Below, in pieces: positions 36,567 to 50,964 of a DNA stretch of 62,837 bases (its first letter is position 1; each line of letters starts with the position of its first letter). A program made the position numbers and the translations under genes. The DNA comes from Lactarius indigo (lineage: Eukaryota; Basidiomycota; Agaricomycetes; Russulales; Russulaceae): assembly GCA_025766275.1 (NCBI GenBank), contig JAFKAC010000212.1, positions 1-62,837 of the forward strand, read 5' to 3'. Below the pieces are notes generated by a model. It saw only the letters and a program-made list of their open reading frames with translations. It did no database searches and was not told the DNA's origin.

Positions 36567-39484
36567 ATGCTCTTAGACGTTAACGTGAGTAAATTCCTTG
36601 ACTTCATGACATTTTTTTCAAGCGCCACCACTCTCAGCGTAAAGTATTTAATAGATCCGACCGCGTTAAAGCAGTTGACTTCCATCCTACGGAGCCATGG
36701 CTTCTGACGGGTCTCTATAACGGTTCCGTCAACATATACAACCACGAGACTGGCGCCTTGGTGAAGACGTTCGAAGTCGCAGAGGTCCCGGTTCGATGTT
36801 GTCGATTCATTGCTCGAAAAAGTTGGTTTGTCGCGGGCTCTGATGACTTTCAGCTGCGTGTCTTCAATTACAACACACATGAAAAGGTCGCAGCATTCGA
36901 GGCACATCCCGACTATATTCGGTGTCTCACCGTACACCCTACTGCAAGCATCGTTCTGACTGGGAGTGACGACATGACCATCAAAGCTTGGGACTGGGAA
37001 AAACAATGGAAATGCATCCAGGTAAACATTTTGTAAAGAGACAAACCGAGTGAGAGACTGAAGACGGCACAGACTTACGAAGGGCACACACACTACATCA
37101 TGAACATCGGGGTTAATCCCAAGGATCCAAACACCTTCGCTTCGTCGTGTCTTGATCGTACTGTAAAAATGTGGGCCATTGGTTCTCCTGTCCCAAATTA
37201 TACGATGGAAGCGCACGAAAAGGGTGTCAACTACGTTGAGTTCTACCCAGGCGCAGACAAGCCCTACCTCGTGACGACTGGCGATGACAAGACCGTGAAA
37301 GTATGGGACTATCTCAGCAAAAGCTGCGTGCAGACAATGGAGAGCCACACAAACAACGTCTCGTTCGCTGTATTCCACCCTAACCTTCCCATCATCATCA
37401 GCGGTAGCGAAGATGGTACGATCAAGCTGTGGAACAGCGGGACGTATCGCTTAGAGAATACCTTGAACTATGGCCTGGAGCGTGCTTGGTGTGTTGCTCT
37501 TCGTAGGGAAGGGAACGAAGTTGCCGTAGGCTTTGATGAAGGCTCTGTTGTCTTAAAGGTACATATGATGGTTTTGGTCATCCGTCCTCGTACTGATTGC
37601 CTTGTAGCTAGGTCGCGATGATCCTACTTTTTCGATGGACCCTTCTGGAAAGCTTATCTACACTCGCAACAATGAGGTTTTATCTGCAAACCTTCAGACA
37701 GTTTCGGATGACGCCTTTGTCGAAGGCACTCGCATCCCTCTGTCTATAAAAGAGCTCGGTTCTACCGAGATATTCCCTACGTCACTTAATCACTCTCCGA
37801 ACGGTCGTTTTGTCACAGTTGTCGGGGATGGAGAGTATATCATCTACACCGCTCTTGCGTGGCGGAACAAGTCCTTCGGTGCAGGCAACTCATTCGCATG
37901 GGCAGGGGACTCCAACACATACGCTATTCTTGAAGGCAAACTGCAAATACATCTCTTCAAGAATTTCAAAGAACGTCCTAGTCCGGTTATGAAAGGTCTC
38001 GGCTCCTGGATTATTGACGGGTTGCATGGCGGAACCCTTCTCGGTGCTCGCGGCAGCACCTTTGTCGTCTTCTGGGATTGGGAAACAGGGGAGATAGTGC
38101 GACGCATAGACGTAGAGGCAAAGAACGTACGTCGACATCTAGCTTGACCTGTTTATCTGGCCTCACCTACCCAGATTTACTGGTCCAACACCGGAACATT
38201 CGTTTCCATCGCCTCGGAAGAATCGTTCTACATACTTCGATTTGATCGTGATGCCTACGAAGCAAAAGTAGAGGCCGGTGTTGATCTGGGTGATGAAGGA
38301 GTAGAAGAAGCGTTCGAGATTGTGACCGAAGTGCCCGAGAAGTACATTCGACTTCGAGTCCTCTCACCTGGTTGTCTTACTCTTGCCAGGATTAAAACTG
38401 CTCAGTGGATTGGCGAATGCTTTATCTACATCAATGCTGCCAACCGACTAAACTACTTCATCGGCACAGAGTCCTACTCCGTTACCAGTTTTGATCGGTA
38501 TACAACACCCCTTCCTGGAGGCAACTCGCTGATCATCTGTGATTTGTAGGCCCATGTCTCTTCTCGGCTACCTTCCAGCGCACAACCGAGTCTACGTGAT
38601 GGATAAGGACATGAATGTTTCCGGCTATTTCTTGTCGTTGAGCGTTATCGAATATCAGACGGCCGTATTGAGAGGTGATATGGACGCGGCTGAACAAATC
38701 CTACCGACGGTGCCAAAAGACCAGCGCAATAAAATCGCGAGGTTCTTGGAAAACAGAGGTGTGCCCCCTCCGTGGTGTACATGACGATGGCTGATCCCGT
38801 ACAGATTTGAAGGAGCTGGCTTTCCAGGTGACTAGCGATGCCGACCATAAGTTCGACTTGGCATTGCAGCTAGATGATCTGGACGCTGCGCTTGAGATAG
38901 TGCGTGCTGTTCCTGATGCCGAAGCCGAAACAAAATGGAAAGCTGTTGGTGATCGCGCTTTGACTGTTTGGCGGTTCGACTTGGCGCGCGAATGCTTTGA
39001 GAAAGCTGGAGATCTCAATGCACTAATGCTACTTCTACTCTCCACCGGTGACCAAGCTGGAATGCGACAATTAGCGACAAAAGCAGGTAGGTCGATCTTT
39101 CGCTTCTCTAGTGGACGTCTTTTTCGAATGTCTGTGATCAGAGCAAAGGGGCCAAAACAACCTCGCTTTTGCAACACTCTTTCAAATTGGGGACGCTAAG
39201 GCGTGCGTCGATCTTCTCGCAAAGACACAACGTATACCAGAGGCTGCACTATTCGCGCGGACATATGCTCCGAGGTACGTCAAAGATGTGCTCATTGATC
39301 AGAACATGCCGTTTTAATTGAATTTCCTAGCAAAATACCGGAAATGGTCGACGCTTGGCGTTCCGAACTTCAGAAAAAAGGGCGGTCCAAGCTAGCTTCT
39401 GCGGTTGCGTCTCCTTCGGAACATGACGGTCTCTTTGAGGAAGGATGGGCCGATGCGGTGAAGCGCGAGTCAGGTGTAGAGTAG
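36567..39484 (+). CDS. SEC27: Coatomer beta' subunit (Sec27, COPB2)
   Basis: WD40/alpha-solenoid subunit of COPI coats, which binds dilysine cargo in Golgi-to-ER transport. The tiny first exon MLLDVN (36567-36584) is followed by an intron to about 36636. Then [20 protein letters not shown] starts the propeller ([84 protein letters not shown]). The second propeller and solenoid follow ([82 protein letters not shown]). It ends KRESGVE, TAG at 39482-39484. About ten short introns splice cleanly. Length near 840 residues is as expected; no frame break was seen. Confidence 0.95.
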
Positions 39485-39671
39485 TGTTTGTAAAGAGTTC
39501 GAATCGGGCAATCAAAGTGGCGTGGGTGAATGACACCGGGGCGCCTGCCTGCCGTCTGCCGTCTGCCGCCGTTGCTGGCAAAAGTCATTCCACCTTGAGT
39601 TTGCCTACATCTTCACGCTGACATTTTTTCGCCGTGACCGTTCCCTTCCTCTCCTTTCCTTTTAGCCCATC

Positions 39672-42600
39672 ATGGCTTCCCCCCATTCACCTGCAATTGG
39701 CTCAGGTGACCTTGTCGACCTCCTCTCACCTTCTACATCTACTATTGTCTATCCTACCGACGATGCTATTCTACAAGTCCTGCAGGCATCATTCCGTGTT
39801 GACCGACCTTATTTCAGGATAAACACTTCCCACTTCGTCGTAGTCAATCCTTACAAGTCGCTGGCCAATACCAATGACAACACTGCCAAAGAATACGAAG
39901 AGCGTTGCTACAAGGACACTTCACCGCCATCGGGCTCCCCTCAGCCGCCCCTACCTCCTCACCTTTATGATTTGGCTGCCCGGGCTTACCTTCTGATGAG
40001 GAGGAGGGGTGAACCCCAAACTATTGTCTTCCGGTATGTGGGAAAAGACACCAACTACCTGCTTTCCTTCTCAACTTGCATGCAGTGGTGTCACTGGCTC
40101 GGGGAAGTCTTTCGGCAGAGACCTCGTTATAAAGCAAATATTGCGTCTTTCTTCCCACTCGAAGCGTGAGACAAGGCTTGCCGAGCATGTCAAAGCCTTC
40201 ACGTCGTTGTTGGATTCCTTTGGCAATGCCAAAACACTTATGAATCCCAACGCCTCTCGCCATGGACGTTATTTCGAGCTCCATTTCAATGACCGCGGCC
40301 GTGTCAGCGGTGCCAAATCCCTTACCTATGGTCTTGACAAGTCCCGACTGAATCGCCTTAGCCACGAGGAGCGCACTTACCATGTTTTCTATCAATTACT
40401 GGCCGGTGCGACGCCTACCGAACGTGACCACTTTAACCTAGAGGATCCGTCCGAATACGCCCTCTTGGCTTCTTCTGGTACCTATCGCCTACCTTCCGGG
40501 CCATTCAGTGATGACGCCATTGCCATGGACCAGTTGCGGGAAGATATGAAGACATTGGGTTTCAAGCCGAAACACATGACTTCTATCTTTAGCCTCCTTG
40601 TCGCCATTCTCCTTCTTAGTAACCTCCAGTTCGCGGAGGGTGATGCCCGTGATGTCCCTGCTTATGTCACAAACACGCCCGTCCTCGACCACATCGCCAG
40701 GCTTCTTGGCGTCTCCTCAGACGACCTTGCGCAAACTCTGACAAATAAGACGAGCTACGTTCGCAAGGAGCTTTATACAGTTCTAATGAATGCAGACCAA
40801 AGCTCTTCCCAGCGGCATCATTTTGCGAGGGATCTATATGCCATCCTTTTCGCTTTCGTTGTGGAGACCGCAAACCACAGGATCTCTCCCAATCCGCAAG
40901 ATCCCCCCCCTCATTCGCAAATCATTTTGCTAGATCAGCCGGGCTTTCAGTCCCGCGGGCCATCTTCCAGCGGTTCTGTAATGTTTGGCGCCGGTGCGCC
41001 ACTTGTCCACGCATACGGTCAAAACGGCTTCGACGAATTTTGTATCAATTTTGCGGATGAGCTCCTTCATTCCTTCGTGATTAGGGCGACATTTGAGGAC
41101 ACAGTTGGTTACAATGGTCATATAGCTGGCGACGGCGTTTCATTACCATCCGCCACGACGATGGATAATTCCGCATGCGTAGAGTTACTTCGTGGTGCAC
41201 AACTCAACGAGCGGGCTCACAAGAAGCCAGGTGGGATACTCGGTATCCTTTCCAAGGCGTGTTCATCACACAAATCTGGCAAAAGTGGCGACAAGAAGGA
41301 TGAAGTCCTTTTACAGGACCTGGTCTCTCGGTTCGGAGTTCATGCCTCTTTTGATGTCAGTCCCACCGTCGGCGGTAATACGGAGCGTAACCTCTTCGGT
41401 ATCAATCACTATACTGGAAGTTGCTCTTACGACGTCACTGGCTTCGTCGAAAAGGACACTGATATCCTAGACTCAGCTTTCGTTACCCTACTTCGTAACT
41501 CTGGTGATCCGTTCATCTCAAAGCTTTTTGCTGGACCAAGCTTAGCCGCTGAGAAGCATAGCAAAGATGAGAGCATGATTGTACAAGCGCAGGTTTCATC
41601 GAAGCCGCTCCGTCACCCTACCCCTGTCACTTCGCTTAGCCATACCGAAGCGGACGAAGAGCATCCCCATCTCGATCCTTCGAAGGTATACCCTGTGACC
41701 ACACAGCTTAATTTTGCATTGTCCGAAATTATTGCGAACTTGGACCGTGCTCGCCTATGGACAGTGTCATGTATTCGACCCAATGATTCCGGATCTCCCA
41801 ATTCGTTCGACAAGCGCCGTATCAGGACGCAAATACGTTCCTTGCTACTCCCAAATATCATTGCACGTCGGAAGACCGAGTATATCGTCGACATGGAACA
41901 TAGCGATTTCTGTGAACGCTATGTCCCAATGACATCTGGCACTCCCGAGGAACGTATTCGACAATGTATTCAAGCAAATGGTTGGACGGAGGGCACTGAT
42001 TTTACTCTCGGGCATAGGATGATTTGGCTGGCATATGGCGCTTGGAAGACGGTGGAAGACGGACTCCGTTCTCTGGAGAAGGAGTTACGGAAACCGTCAC
42101 CAGAAGCAGACGACGAGAGCAATTATCCCGATGACAACACCGAAAATACCCATCAGGATCCAAGTTTCCCTCCACAGAGCGCTTACTTTGGCCAGAGCGA
42201 CGACAATCTCTTGCTCAACCGTGTTGCTGCTGATGGAACGCAGTACCGCGACCCCAACACTCAATATGCACAGGGCGGCTTTTTGACGCCAGGCTTGTCT
42301 GCCCCCCCTTATAGAGAAGATGAAAGCGGGTGGGGATCTGACTACGACAAGAAAGAGGCACTCGAAGGTTCTCCCAGTCACTCCAAGGAGGGTGGGCTAG
42401 TTGTCAAGGACGCTCCAAATGCTATCGAGGAGGTTCCCACGAGTCGTTCTCGCAGGTTTTGGCTATACGTTGTCTGGGCAACTACTTGGTGGATTCCCAC
42501 CTTTTGCCTCTCGTCGGTTGGACGTATGAAGCGTCCCGACATTCGCCTCGCGTGGCGGGAAAAGGTCACGATTTTTTTCCTGATCTTTCTTATGAATGCC

Positions 42601-45600
42601 GTCGTCATATTTTACATCGTCGAATTCGGACGCCTTCTCTGCCCAGATTTCAATAAGGCATGGTCAACCTCAGAGGTTGCTCAGCACACCGGCAAGAACG
42701 ATTACTGGGTGGCTATCCAAGGTCAAGTCTACGATATCACAAATTTCATCCAGCGGCAACATAGTGACATCCAGGGCGAACCAAGCAATGCCCAAGATAC
42801 GTTGGATACTCTCGCTGGCTTAGTTCTGACCGACTATTTCCCGCCACCTCTTGTCCTTGGTTGCCCATCTCTTGTGGACGACCCAAACCTCGTGTTCCAG
42901 TACCAGAATTTCAGCCCATTAATCCCGACAGCCGTGCACACTTCCGGCGCCCAGCAGAGTGCCCAAGGCACGAAACTCGACGCGTCTGATTGGTATACTT
43001 CGCGGTTTCTTCCCACGATACAACAATATCGCAAAGGTCCCTTGGTTTACGATAGCAAAGCGATCAAATCTGCAGCGAATGATGATACTGACCCGAGGTC
43101 AGCATCTTGTTTGAGATTTATATTGCACCGCTTATGGTTTTCGACAGGATATGGGCTGTCTGGGAAAAGTCTGTTTACGATCTTACGGACTATTTCTACA
43201 CTATCAATGCCAATCAGGGCAACACCGGTCCTTACACGTTTTTAAATAGTGATCTTACCGACATCTTCCAGCAGCAACCAGGACAGGACATCACAAAGCC
43301 ACTCAATGCCGCACTAGCGAAACTAGATTCGACAACTGCTCAGGAAAACGTACAATGCTTGAAGAATATGTTTTACGTCGGACAAAAGGACTTCAGGAAG
43401 GAAGCGCGGTGTCAGGTGCAGAATTATCTTCTTCTCGTGGTGTCGAGCATCTTGGTCGCTTCAGTGGCTGTGAAGTGTGAGTGCTCACATGTCTGTTTCT
43501 GCCGCCCATTAATCTATAGTTGAGTGTAGTCCTTGCTGCACTCCAGCTGAGCGGAAAGCGCAATCCTGAAATGCTCGACAAGTTTGTTATCTGTCAGGTT
43601 CCGTGTTACACGGAAGGCGAGGATTCACTGCGCCGAACAATTGATTCACTTGCGGCTCTCAACTATGACGACAAGCGGAAGCTGCTTTTCTTAATCTGCG
43701 ACGGCAATATCATAGGAAGTGGTAACGACAGGACAACACCGCGAATTGTGCTGGATATCCTTGGAGTGGACCCTAAACTCGATCCCGAACCCTTGTTATT
43801 CAAATCAGTCGGCGAAGGTTCCCGCCAGATCAACTATGGCAAGGTCTACTCTGGGCTTTACGAATTTGAGGGTCATGTTGTGCCGTACGTTCTTTATATC
43901 ATTCAATTTCAGCTACTTTTTTTTTTCTGATGACAGTACCAGTTACATGGTGATTGTCAAAGTCGGAAAGCCAACGGAGCGCTCAAAGCCTGGCAATCGT
44001 GGAAAGCGCGACAGTCAAATACTACTCATGCACTACCTCAATCGTGTTCATTTTGACAGTCCAATGTCGCCACTAGAACTAGAGATCTACCATCAAATGC
44101 GCAACGTTATCGGCATTGACCCCGCCTTTTATGAATATATCTTCACAGTCGACGCAGATACTGTAAACGAGTTTTATTGTACTAGGGGGACTCAAACTGA
44201 CTATCGTGGCTTCTCAGACCGTTACCCCAGACTCCCTCAATCGTCTCGTAGCTTCCGCTGCAGACGATTCAAGCATCATTGGGATTTGCGGTGAGACCCG
44301 ACTGAAAAACGAAGATGACTCCTGGTGGACCATGATCCAGGTGATATTTCCATTAAAAACCACCTTTCATCACTAACACGAATACAGGTTTACGAGTACT
44401 ACATCTCGCATAACCTGTCCAAAGCATTTGAGAGTCTTTTTGGTTCCGTGACGTGTTTGCCGGGGTGCTTCTCGATGTACCGCATTCGCACATCGGATAA
44501 GGGGCGTCCGATCATCATTTCCAACCGGATCATTGATGAGTACTCGGAGCCAAACGTTGACACGCTACACAAGAAGAATTTGCTGTCTCTTGGCGAAGAT
44601 CGTTTCCTGACAACTCTGCTTATGAAGCACTTTCCGACGTTCAAGACCAAGTTTACACAAGACGCACTTGCTCATACAGTCGCCCCGGAATCTTGGCGTG
44701 TGTTGCTGTCTCAGCGACGTCGTTGGATTAATTCGACTGTGCATAACCTCTGCGAGCTTATCTTACTCCCAGAGCTGTTCGGATTTTGCTGCTTCTCTAT
44801 GCGGTTCTTCGTTTTCCTTGACTTATTGGGCACGCTGGTGAGTTTTTTTCTTCGCCTGCATCCACCTACACGCGTTCATGATCTACTCAGATTCTCCCCG
44901 CGACTGTCGTATACGTGAGTCGCTGAATTCTTCGCGACGCTAAATTGCTTATATAACCTTGGCAGTTGATTTACCTCATCATCATCGTTTCTACTGGAAA
45001 CTCCGCCTTCCCACTCATCTCGGTTCTGATGATTGCGGCAGTATACGGACTGCAGGTCAGATTTCATCCAAATTTCTTAGACAGATACCAACCGTGTTTT
45101 TCTTCAGGCGCTTATCTTCATTATCAGACGGGAGTTCATGCTGGTGGGCTGGATGGTTGTCTATCTCATCTCGTACGTATATCACCATGAAAACAGTGTG
45201 GAAGCTAACACCGCACTATAGCTACCCTGTCTACAGCTTCTTGCTACCTGTCTATTCCTTTTGGTGTATGGACGAGTTCGGATGGGGTAACACACGTCTG
45301 GTCATCGGCGAAGGGAACAGTAAGAAGGTGATCATGAACGAAGATGAGAAATTCGACGAATCTATGATTCCGCTCAAGAAATTCAGTGGTATGGCCTCTG
45401 CGCTTGGCGTATCAGACTTGACCAAACTTACGCTTTTTGCAGAATACGAAGCCGAGGCATGGGAAACTGGGTCGCGTCGCTCTGAGGAGACATATCGCAC
45501 AGGGCTTAGCAAACCTCGAACCCATGCGTGGTCTGGTAAAGAGTCACCACACAGCTATCAGCACGCTTCGCAATCCGGCGACTACTACCGTGATACGAAT

Positions 45601-46248
45601 GTGATGTCGAACCATAATCTTCGCAACAAACCATCATATAGCAACATTTCCCAAAATCCCGGCCAACCAACCATGTCGCAGTATGGTGGCATCCCTCAAC
45701 TTCCTCAAATGCCACTTGGAGGCGGCTTCAGTGGCTCAGTTACTGGTTCAGACTATGGGGGCGTGATGCCCATACCCGCATTGCCATATCAGAACACGGG
45801 AAGTGTTTACGGGATGCCATCAGTGGGAGGTGTACCTATGATGATGTCTGGGTTGAACATGTTTGGTGGCCCTATAGCAGGCGGGTTGTCGCCGTCTCAG
45901 TCGGCTGTAGGTGCGCTCCCTCCCTCCATACCCTCGGCCGGAGTGGACCAAAGACCGCTGTCGACGTTCTCATTTGCGACGTCCGTTAACCCTTTCGCGG
46001 GCCCGAGCCAAAATCCAGACCCAACCGATGAAGAACTGTTCCAGGCATTGCGGAATTACCTGAGCACGCAAGACCTGATGACTGTCACGAAGAAGTGAGT
46101 GATTCTACCTGCTGACACCGCAATTCATTTCAACGACAATCCCAGGACTGCCCGCGAGGCAATCATGGCTCGCTTCCCGAAAGCCGATCTCTCATCCAAG
46201 AAGGTGTTCCTGAATGAGTCGATCGACAAGATTTTGTCGGAGTCATGA
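39672..46248 (+). CDS. Chitin synthase with myosin motor-like domain (class V/VII)
   Basis: Plasma-membrane enzyme that polymerises UDP-GlcNAc into chitin. The N-terminal myosin-like domain (39.7-42.0 kb) keeps a P-loop (GVTGSGKS, restored across an intron at about 40034-40085) but is otherwise degenerate. Two membrane helices follow near 42.45-42.64 kb, then a cytochrome b5-like module ([16 protein letters not shown]). The GT2 catalytic domain shows [88 protein letters not shown] and the [13 protein letters not shown] signature. Several C-terminal membrane spans and a DEK-C-like end ([24 protein letters not shown]) finish it; TGA at 46246-46248. The 1078-codon central exon is uninterrupted. 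All chitin synthase motifs are intact. Confidence 0.95.
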
Positions 46249-46631
46249 GGACTTTTTCTTTGCATTTGTACGAGTTATTCCCCGCACTTTGTCTTGTCTC
46301 GCTACACCTCACCTAGCTATCGTATTGCCACGGACAAATCGGATAATCCCCTCCTACCTTGCTTCTATCACCAGTACTTTTACCCTTATTCGCCTTATTT
46401 TCATTCCTTGCGCACGCACTGGACTTGCACTATGGACTTTCTTTGCATATTAGTTAACGATATAGACTCTTAAATGTCGAGTGATCTATCATATTCCCAT
46501 CACCTTGTCACCGGGTGATGCGGTAGTCCGGTCCGGGCGGGAAATTGTCGTATTTGACTCGAAAGTCACAGCATCTGCCAGTAGTGCATCTTCATCCACA
46601 TACACGTCCACATCACCGTTCACGTCCCCTA
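46249..46631. other. Intergenic region, chitin synthase to membrane protein gene
   Basis: 383 bp with no coding evidence. It holds the chitin synthase 3' UTR and presumably the promoter of the next gene. It is pyrimidine-rich on the + strand near 46.35-46.42 kb. Confidence 0.45.
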
Positions 46632-47964
46632 ATGCCCGGGCCTGTTCTCTACGTCGCTGTGGCCATCAGTGCCGTGGCTGCAGTCATAGTCTTTAAGGAG
46701 GTCTGTCCGATTCCAACCCTAGCCCCTCGAACCACTTGGCTCACCCTGCCCATCAGTTCGTCTATGATCCTCATTTCCGTCCGAAAATATCAGCTTGGAG
46801 GGATGGTATAGCTTCCCGTCAGCGCCGCAGGGCCAGACCTCATTTACGCAACGTATCATCAACCTCTTCTGATAGTGAAGACGGAGGCCAACCACCCCCG
46901 CAACGAGATACTCTAGGCAAGAGCAACGAACTAAAACGATCAGTAGAATATAGTGCCACGTCACAGATTGAGCTACGTGAGCTAATTGCAAGTGAGGTTG
47001 AGTCGCTTAGGAGCAGCGGAGAGGAAGTGGACAAGACGAGTATCCGCTTCCGGCATAAGAGAACCTCGCGCGATCGCCGTGCAGAGACTGTTCGTTGTTC
47101 AGTCTCTCTCTTAGTACTTTCGCTTTGCTGACCACGGGTTTGTCGCAGCCCAGACACACTTTGGGCCCACAATCAACTTCTCAACCCCTCATCTCATTAG
47201 ATGGCCCCAGTATCTCAAAAGGAGACCCGAGTATTCGCACTTCAGACATTAATTACAGACAGCCCAAAGGTCCTACTCCCTCATCCCTTCTTTCCCCCCT
47301 GACTAGTTCGCACACGCAAAACCCGATCCAAACCGTGCAGCAGGATGAGGTATTTGGACTTGATGGCTCTGATTTATTGTAACTCACAGATCCTTTGATC
47401 CCACAGCCTAAGCACACACAGACGCTACGTATCCCAGAGAAGCCATCGACTTCCGAATCCGCCGATCTCCTTACACCTACACCAATGGGAGTGGGCCCCC
47501 TAAGTACCCCTCTGGATACGGATAATCCCGGCCCATCGGAGCTGTCATCTGTCGATCAATATCTTAACCCACGGGACCAAACGCTTTCACCCCAGAGTTT
47601 TAATGGCACACTCTCTCCAGCACTTTCGGACCTCCTATCCTCTCCATTCTACTCGCCGCCTGCTTCCCCGTTCATCGCGACGTATCGCGAGTCCACCTTA
47701 TTACCCACCGACGATCCTGCGCAACGGAGCAATACGCCTGGTGGAATAATCTATTCGCCAGACGTTGTTGAGAACCCACTCCCTCGTGCCAGTCCCCTCC
47801 CAGTCGTCAGCGCGGACTCGGAAGTTTTCTCTCTGCTGTCACAGGCATCTGGTGACACGGACTCGGATGAAGGCGGCTATGACAGTGCCTCCATGCTCGG
47901 GAGCGAGATGTCCAGTTGGGCGAGTGATGTTGCTTATGGTGAGGGTACGATGCAACACACGTAA
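46632..47964 (+). CDS. Single-pass membrane protein, function unknown
   Basis: ATG 46632 gives MPGPVLYVAVAISAVAAVIVFKE, one N-terminal hydrophobic helix that would act as a signal anchor. An intron at about 46701-46756 joins FVYDPHFRPKISAWRDGIASRQRRRARPH, a basic stretch just after the helix. Further exons are Ser/Thr/Pro-rich and hydrophilic (QIELRELIASEVESLRSS looks helical; later SPALSDLLSSPFYSPPAS). Introns near 47.09-47.15 kb and 47350-47390 restore frame. The protein ends WASDVAYGEGTMQHT at 47964. No enzyme motif was seen. The basic residues after the helix suggest type III or N-out/C-in topology, but this is only inferred. Confidence 0.65.
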
Positions 47965-48698
47965 AGCAATCTTCCAGAAGTCATACATTTTTGTTACACT
48001 TTCAACACCAAGGTCTAGTCCCAATCAGCCCCCCACTGTTCTTCGCACGATCTGCTACAATGGATTATTTATGTAGCTAGATAGGCTACTTGTACTAAAT
48101 GAATACTGGATAGTGAGTGCCGTTGTACAATATTTTACTATTGGGTAGTAAATTTGAAGCTACATCGACTGTCTCCGCATGTTGCCCGGAAGGTGCCGGT
48201 GTGTCGATGTTGGCCAAGCAATTTACTTGCCAACTATATATACGACCTTGCGGACATTCTAACCGAAGGTCATTAGACCCCCTCGTGGTTCATATCAGCG
48301 TGTCCGTGCGAAATTACCTCCGCGACTAGGCGACATTAGACTATGGCACACAAACCCACCGGAGACATTAGCGCTAGCCTTCGAGCTTCCTGGTGGCAGA
48401 AGACATCTGGTCACGAGATGCATCCCTCAAGAGATCTGGCCCACCACCGCGAGTAACTGTCAGGCGGTACCAAAAGTGGAGCGCTAGCCTGGGTATGGCG
48501 GAGCGAGGTTTGTGGAGACAAATACAATACGATCTTGCTGCTCTTTAGATTCCGGATAAAGGGAGTGGGTACGAACGCAGACAAGTAGTTTATGGTGCAA
48601 CTGATCGTACTTGTACGACATGGCAGGCTCGGATCGCCAGCGGAAACACATGAAGACTAATGGATACATAGCATGCGAGTGTGAAGTTCCACGATCGC
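47965..48698. other. Convergent intergenic region
   Basis: 734 bp between the stop codons of the membrane protein gene and ARB1. Short open frames only, with no recognisable protein or RNA gene. Presumably 3' UTRs. Confidence 0.5.
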
Positions 48699-50964
48699 TT
48701 ATGTTTTTGTTTTCGTTGCCGACTTGCTAATGAGCTTCGCTTTTTCGATGGCAGCCATGGACTGGCGGACGAGATTCCGTTTGTAGTCAACAATGGTGAT
48801 ATCCTCTTTCGTGAGATTACGGATCTTGTGATCTGCAACTTCCCAAAGCTCTTCGGCTACCTGGGAGATGAGACGGAAGTCATGTGAGACAATCACTACA
48901 CCGCCTTCGAAATCCTTTATGGCACGAGCGAGGGCGTCAATTGATGACATATCTAAGTGGTTAGTTGGTTCGTCTGGGAGCATGGAGTCGCAGTAAGAAT
49001 TCAGGTTCTGGACTCAGTTGACAGATGCCTCACCAAGAAGAAGTATGTGCGGGTGCTCCATCGCAAGTTGGGAGAACACGACGCTAGATAGAGTAAGCTG
49101 TCGCTAAATATGCCGCCCCAATAGACATACCGGTTGCGTAAGCCATCAGAGAGTTGTCGGATTGGCGATGTCTGATGGGAACCCGAAAGACCGAATCGAC
49201 CCAATTGTGCACGCCACGCCTGACGGGAGTGAGCGACAAAACACGTAACGCGGGAGTCAAGGTACCTGGACATCTTTCTCCGGGAACTTCTCAGCAAAGA
49301 GTTGCTGGAAATATTCAAGGGGAGCTTGGCCATATGGCAGTTGATCTGCGGAGTGCTGAGAATATTTTGAGAGCTTGAGGTTGGCATGTTTAGAAATGGT
49401 GCCCTCGACTGGCTGCAACACGCTCATGATAAGATTAAGAAGCGTCGACTTTCCGGTACCATTGGCCCCCAGAATAGCGATGCGTGAATCCATGCTGTAC
49501 AGCCACGCGTGAGTCCGAGAAGCGGGTAGACGCAAAAGGAACTTACTCAATGCCGAAGGATAGATTCTTATACAGGTAATCCTCCTTTTTCCCCGAATAA
49601 GAAAACGCGACTTCGTTAAAAGCCAAGATCGGAGGAGGTAGCTTCCGAATGTTCTCAAAGCGGAAGTTGAGAGGCTTTGGTACTTCGACCTTTTCGATGA
49701 GACCCGCAGCTTCCATTTTGTCAATGATTTTTTGTTTAGACTTGGCTTGCTTGACCAGGTTAGCGTAGGTACCGGCCGAAGCTATAAATCTGCCGTACAT
49801 GTTAGCAAAGAGCAATTACCGAAGAATAAGTACATACTTCTTGATGTGAGCTATTTCGTCCTGTTGCTTTTGATATGCCTTCATCTGGTTGACCTCGTTC
49901 TCCCCCTTTGTCCGCACATATATCGTGAAATTACCAGTGTAGTAAACCATTTTTTTCTTCTGTGTCAAATCCATGATATTCGTGCAGACGCTGTCCATGA
50001 AATCTTGCGAGTGTGACGTGATGACAAGAATGTGGTTGTAGGTCGACAAGTATGCCTCCAACCAGACAACGGCACCTAAGTCCAAATGATTTGTTGGCTC
50101 GTCAAGTAGGAGAAGATGAGGCTTGACAAATAAGGCGCGTGCTAGAGCAACACGCATTCGCCAGCCTCCCGACATGTCCTTAGTCGGTTTCTTCATCATC
50201 GTTTGGGAGAATCCTAGACCGTGCAATATACTCCCAGCTTTGGCCTCAAAAGTGCTTGGGTCCATCTCTTCCAGTTCCTCGTATGCGGCGTCCAAAGCAA
50301 GTTCATCCACATCTTCAGCTACCGATAATTCCTCAATGCGGGCTTCTAATCTCGCAACCTTCGCCCTAGCAGAGGCAACAATGAAGTCAAGTGCGTTCAC
50401 GTCGGAAGGTTCGGCTTCTCCACGGACAAGATAAATGTCTATATGAGGCGGGAGAGGTATATCTTGTGCAGCGATGGACTGCAGGAATGTTGACTAGTTG
50501 TGGGTGAGACGTTATTCCTGAGGATAATGGGTCCAAGACACACCTTTCCTGAACCATTATCCCCGAGAAGACCATATCTCTGGCCATAGTTAAGGGCAAT
50601 CTCGGCACCCTCGATTAGTAATCTACCATGGAAAGACAGCGTGTAGGCGTCGATCTTGATATCTCTCCCCTTGGGGTCAGATACGAGCACACCTGTTGCG
50701 CTCCTTGATAAAAGCGACATTAAGGGTACACGACAATGCGTAAATAGATAATGCAGACCTCTCAGTAGCTATCTGTAGTTTCGCCATCGAGGTGAGATCC
50801 TCTTGGCTAGTAGCGGCGGACAGGCTAGACAGCGGGGTATTAATGGAGCTTCCGCCATTCGTTGAACCTGGTGGTGTAGATGAAGTGACAGAAGAATTGG
50901 CCTTAGCAGCCTGCTTGGCAGCTTTTTCAGCAAGACGCTTTTGCTTTGACGTAGACGGTGGCAT
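48699..50964 (-). CDS. ARB1: ABC-F ATPase Arb1 (ABCF2 type), ribosome biogenesis
   Basis: Twin-ATPase ABC-F protein without membrane spans; yeast Arb1 works in 40S and 60S biogenesis and ribosome quality control. The N-terminus [21 protein letters not shown] is basic. NBD1: Walker [11 protein letters not shown] (across the intron near 50.5 kb), signature [15 protein letters not shown], Walker [13 protein letters not shown], then the ABC-F linker ([35 protein letters not shown]). NBD2: Walker [14 protein letters not shown], a signature-like [16 protein letters not shown] (D for the usual second Ser/Gly) and [18 protein letters not shown]. It ends [12 protein letters not shown] at 48699. ATG 50964 is the only sensible start. 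The upstream region carries a telobox-like motif. Confidence 0.93.

Noticed and set aside
36551..37378. 275-codon minus-strand open frame
   Set aside because: It lies antisense to the well-supported coatomer beta' exons and has no family resemblance, so it is a coding shadow.
39490..39520. GTTCGAATC, resembling a tRNA T-loop
   Set aside because: No matching acceptor, D or anticodon arms could be folded around it.
39672..42000. A functional myosin as a separate gene
   Set aside because: The motor-like part is degenerate apart from the P-loop and continues in one open exon into the chitin synthase, a known fungal fusion.
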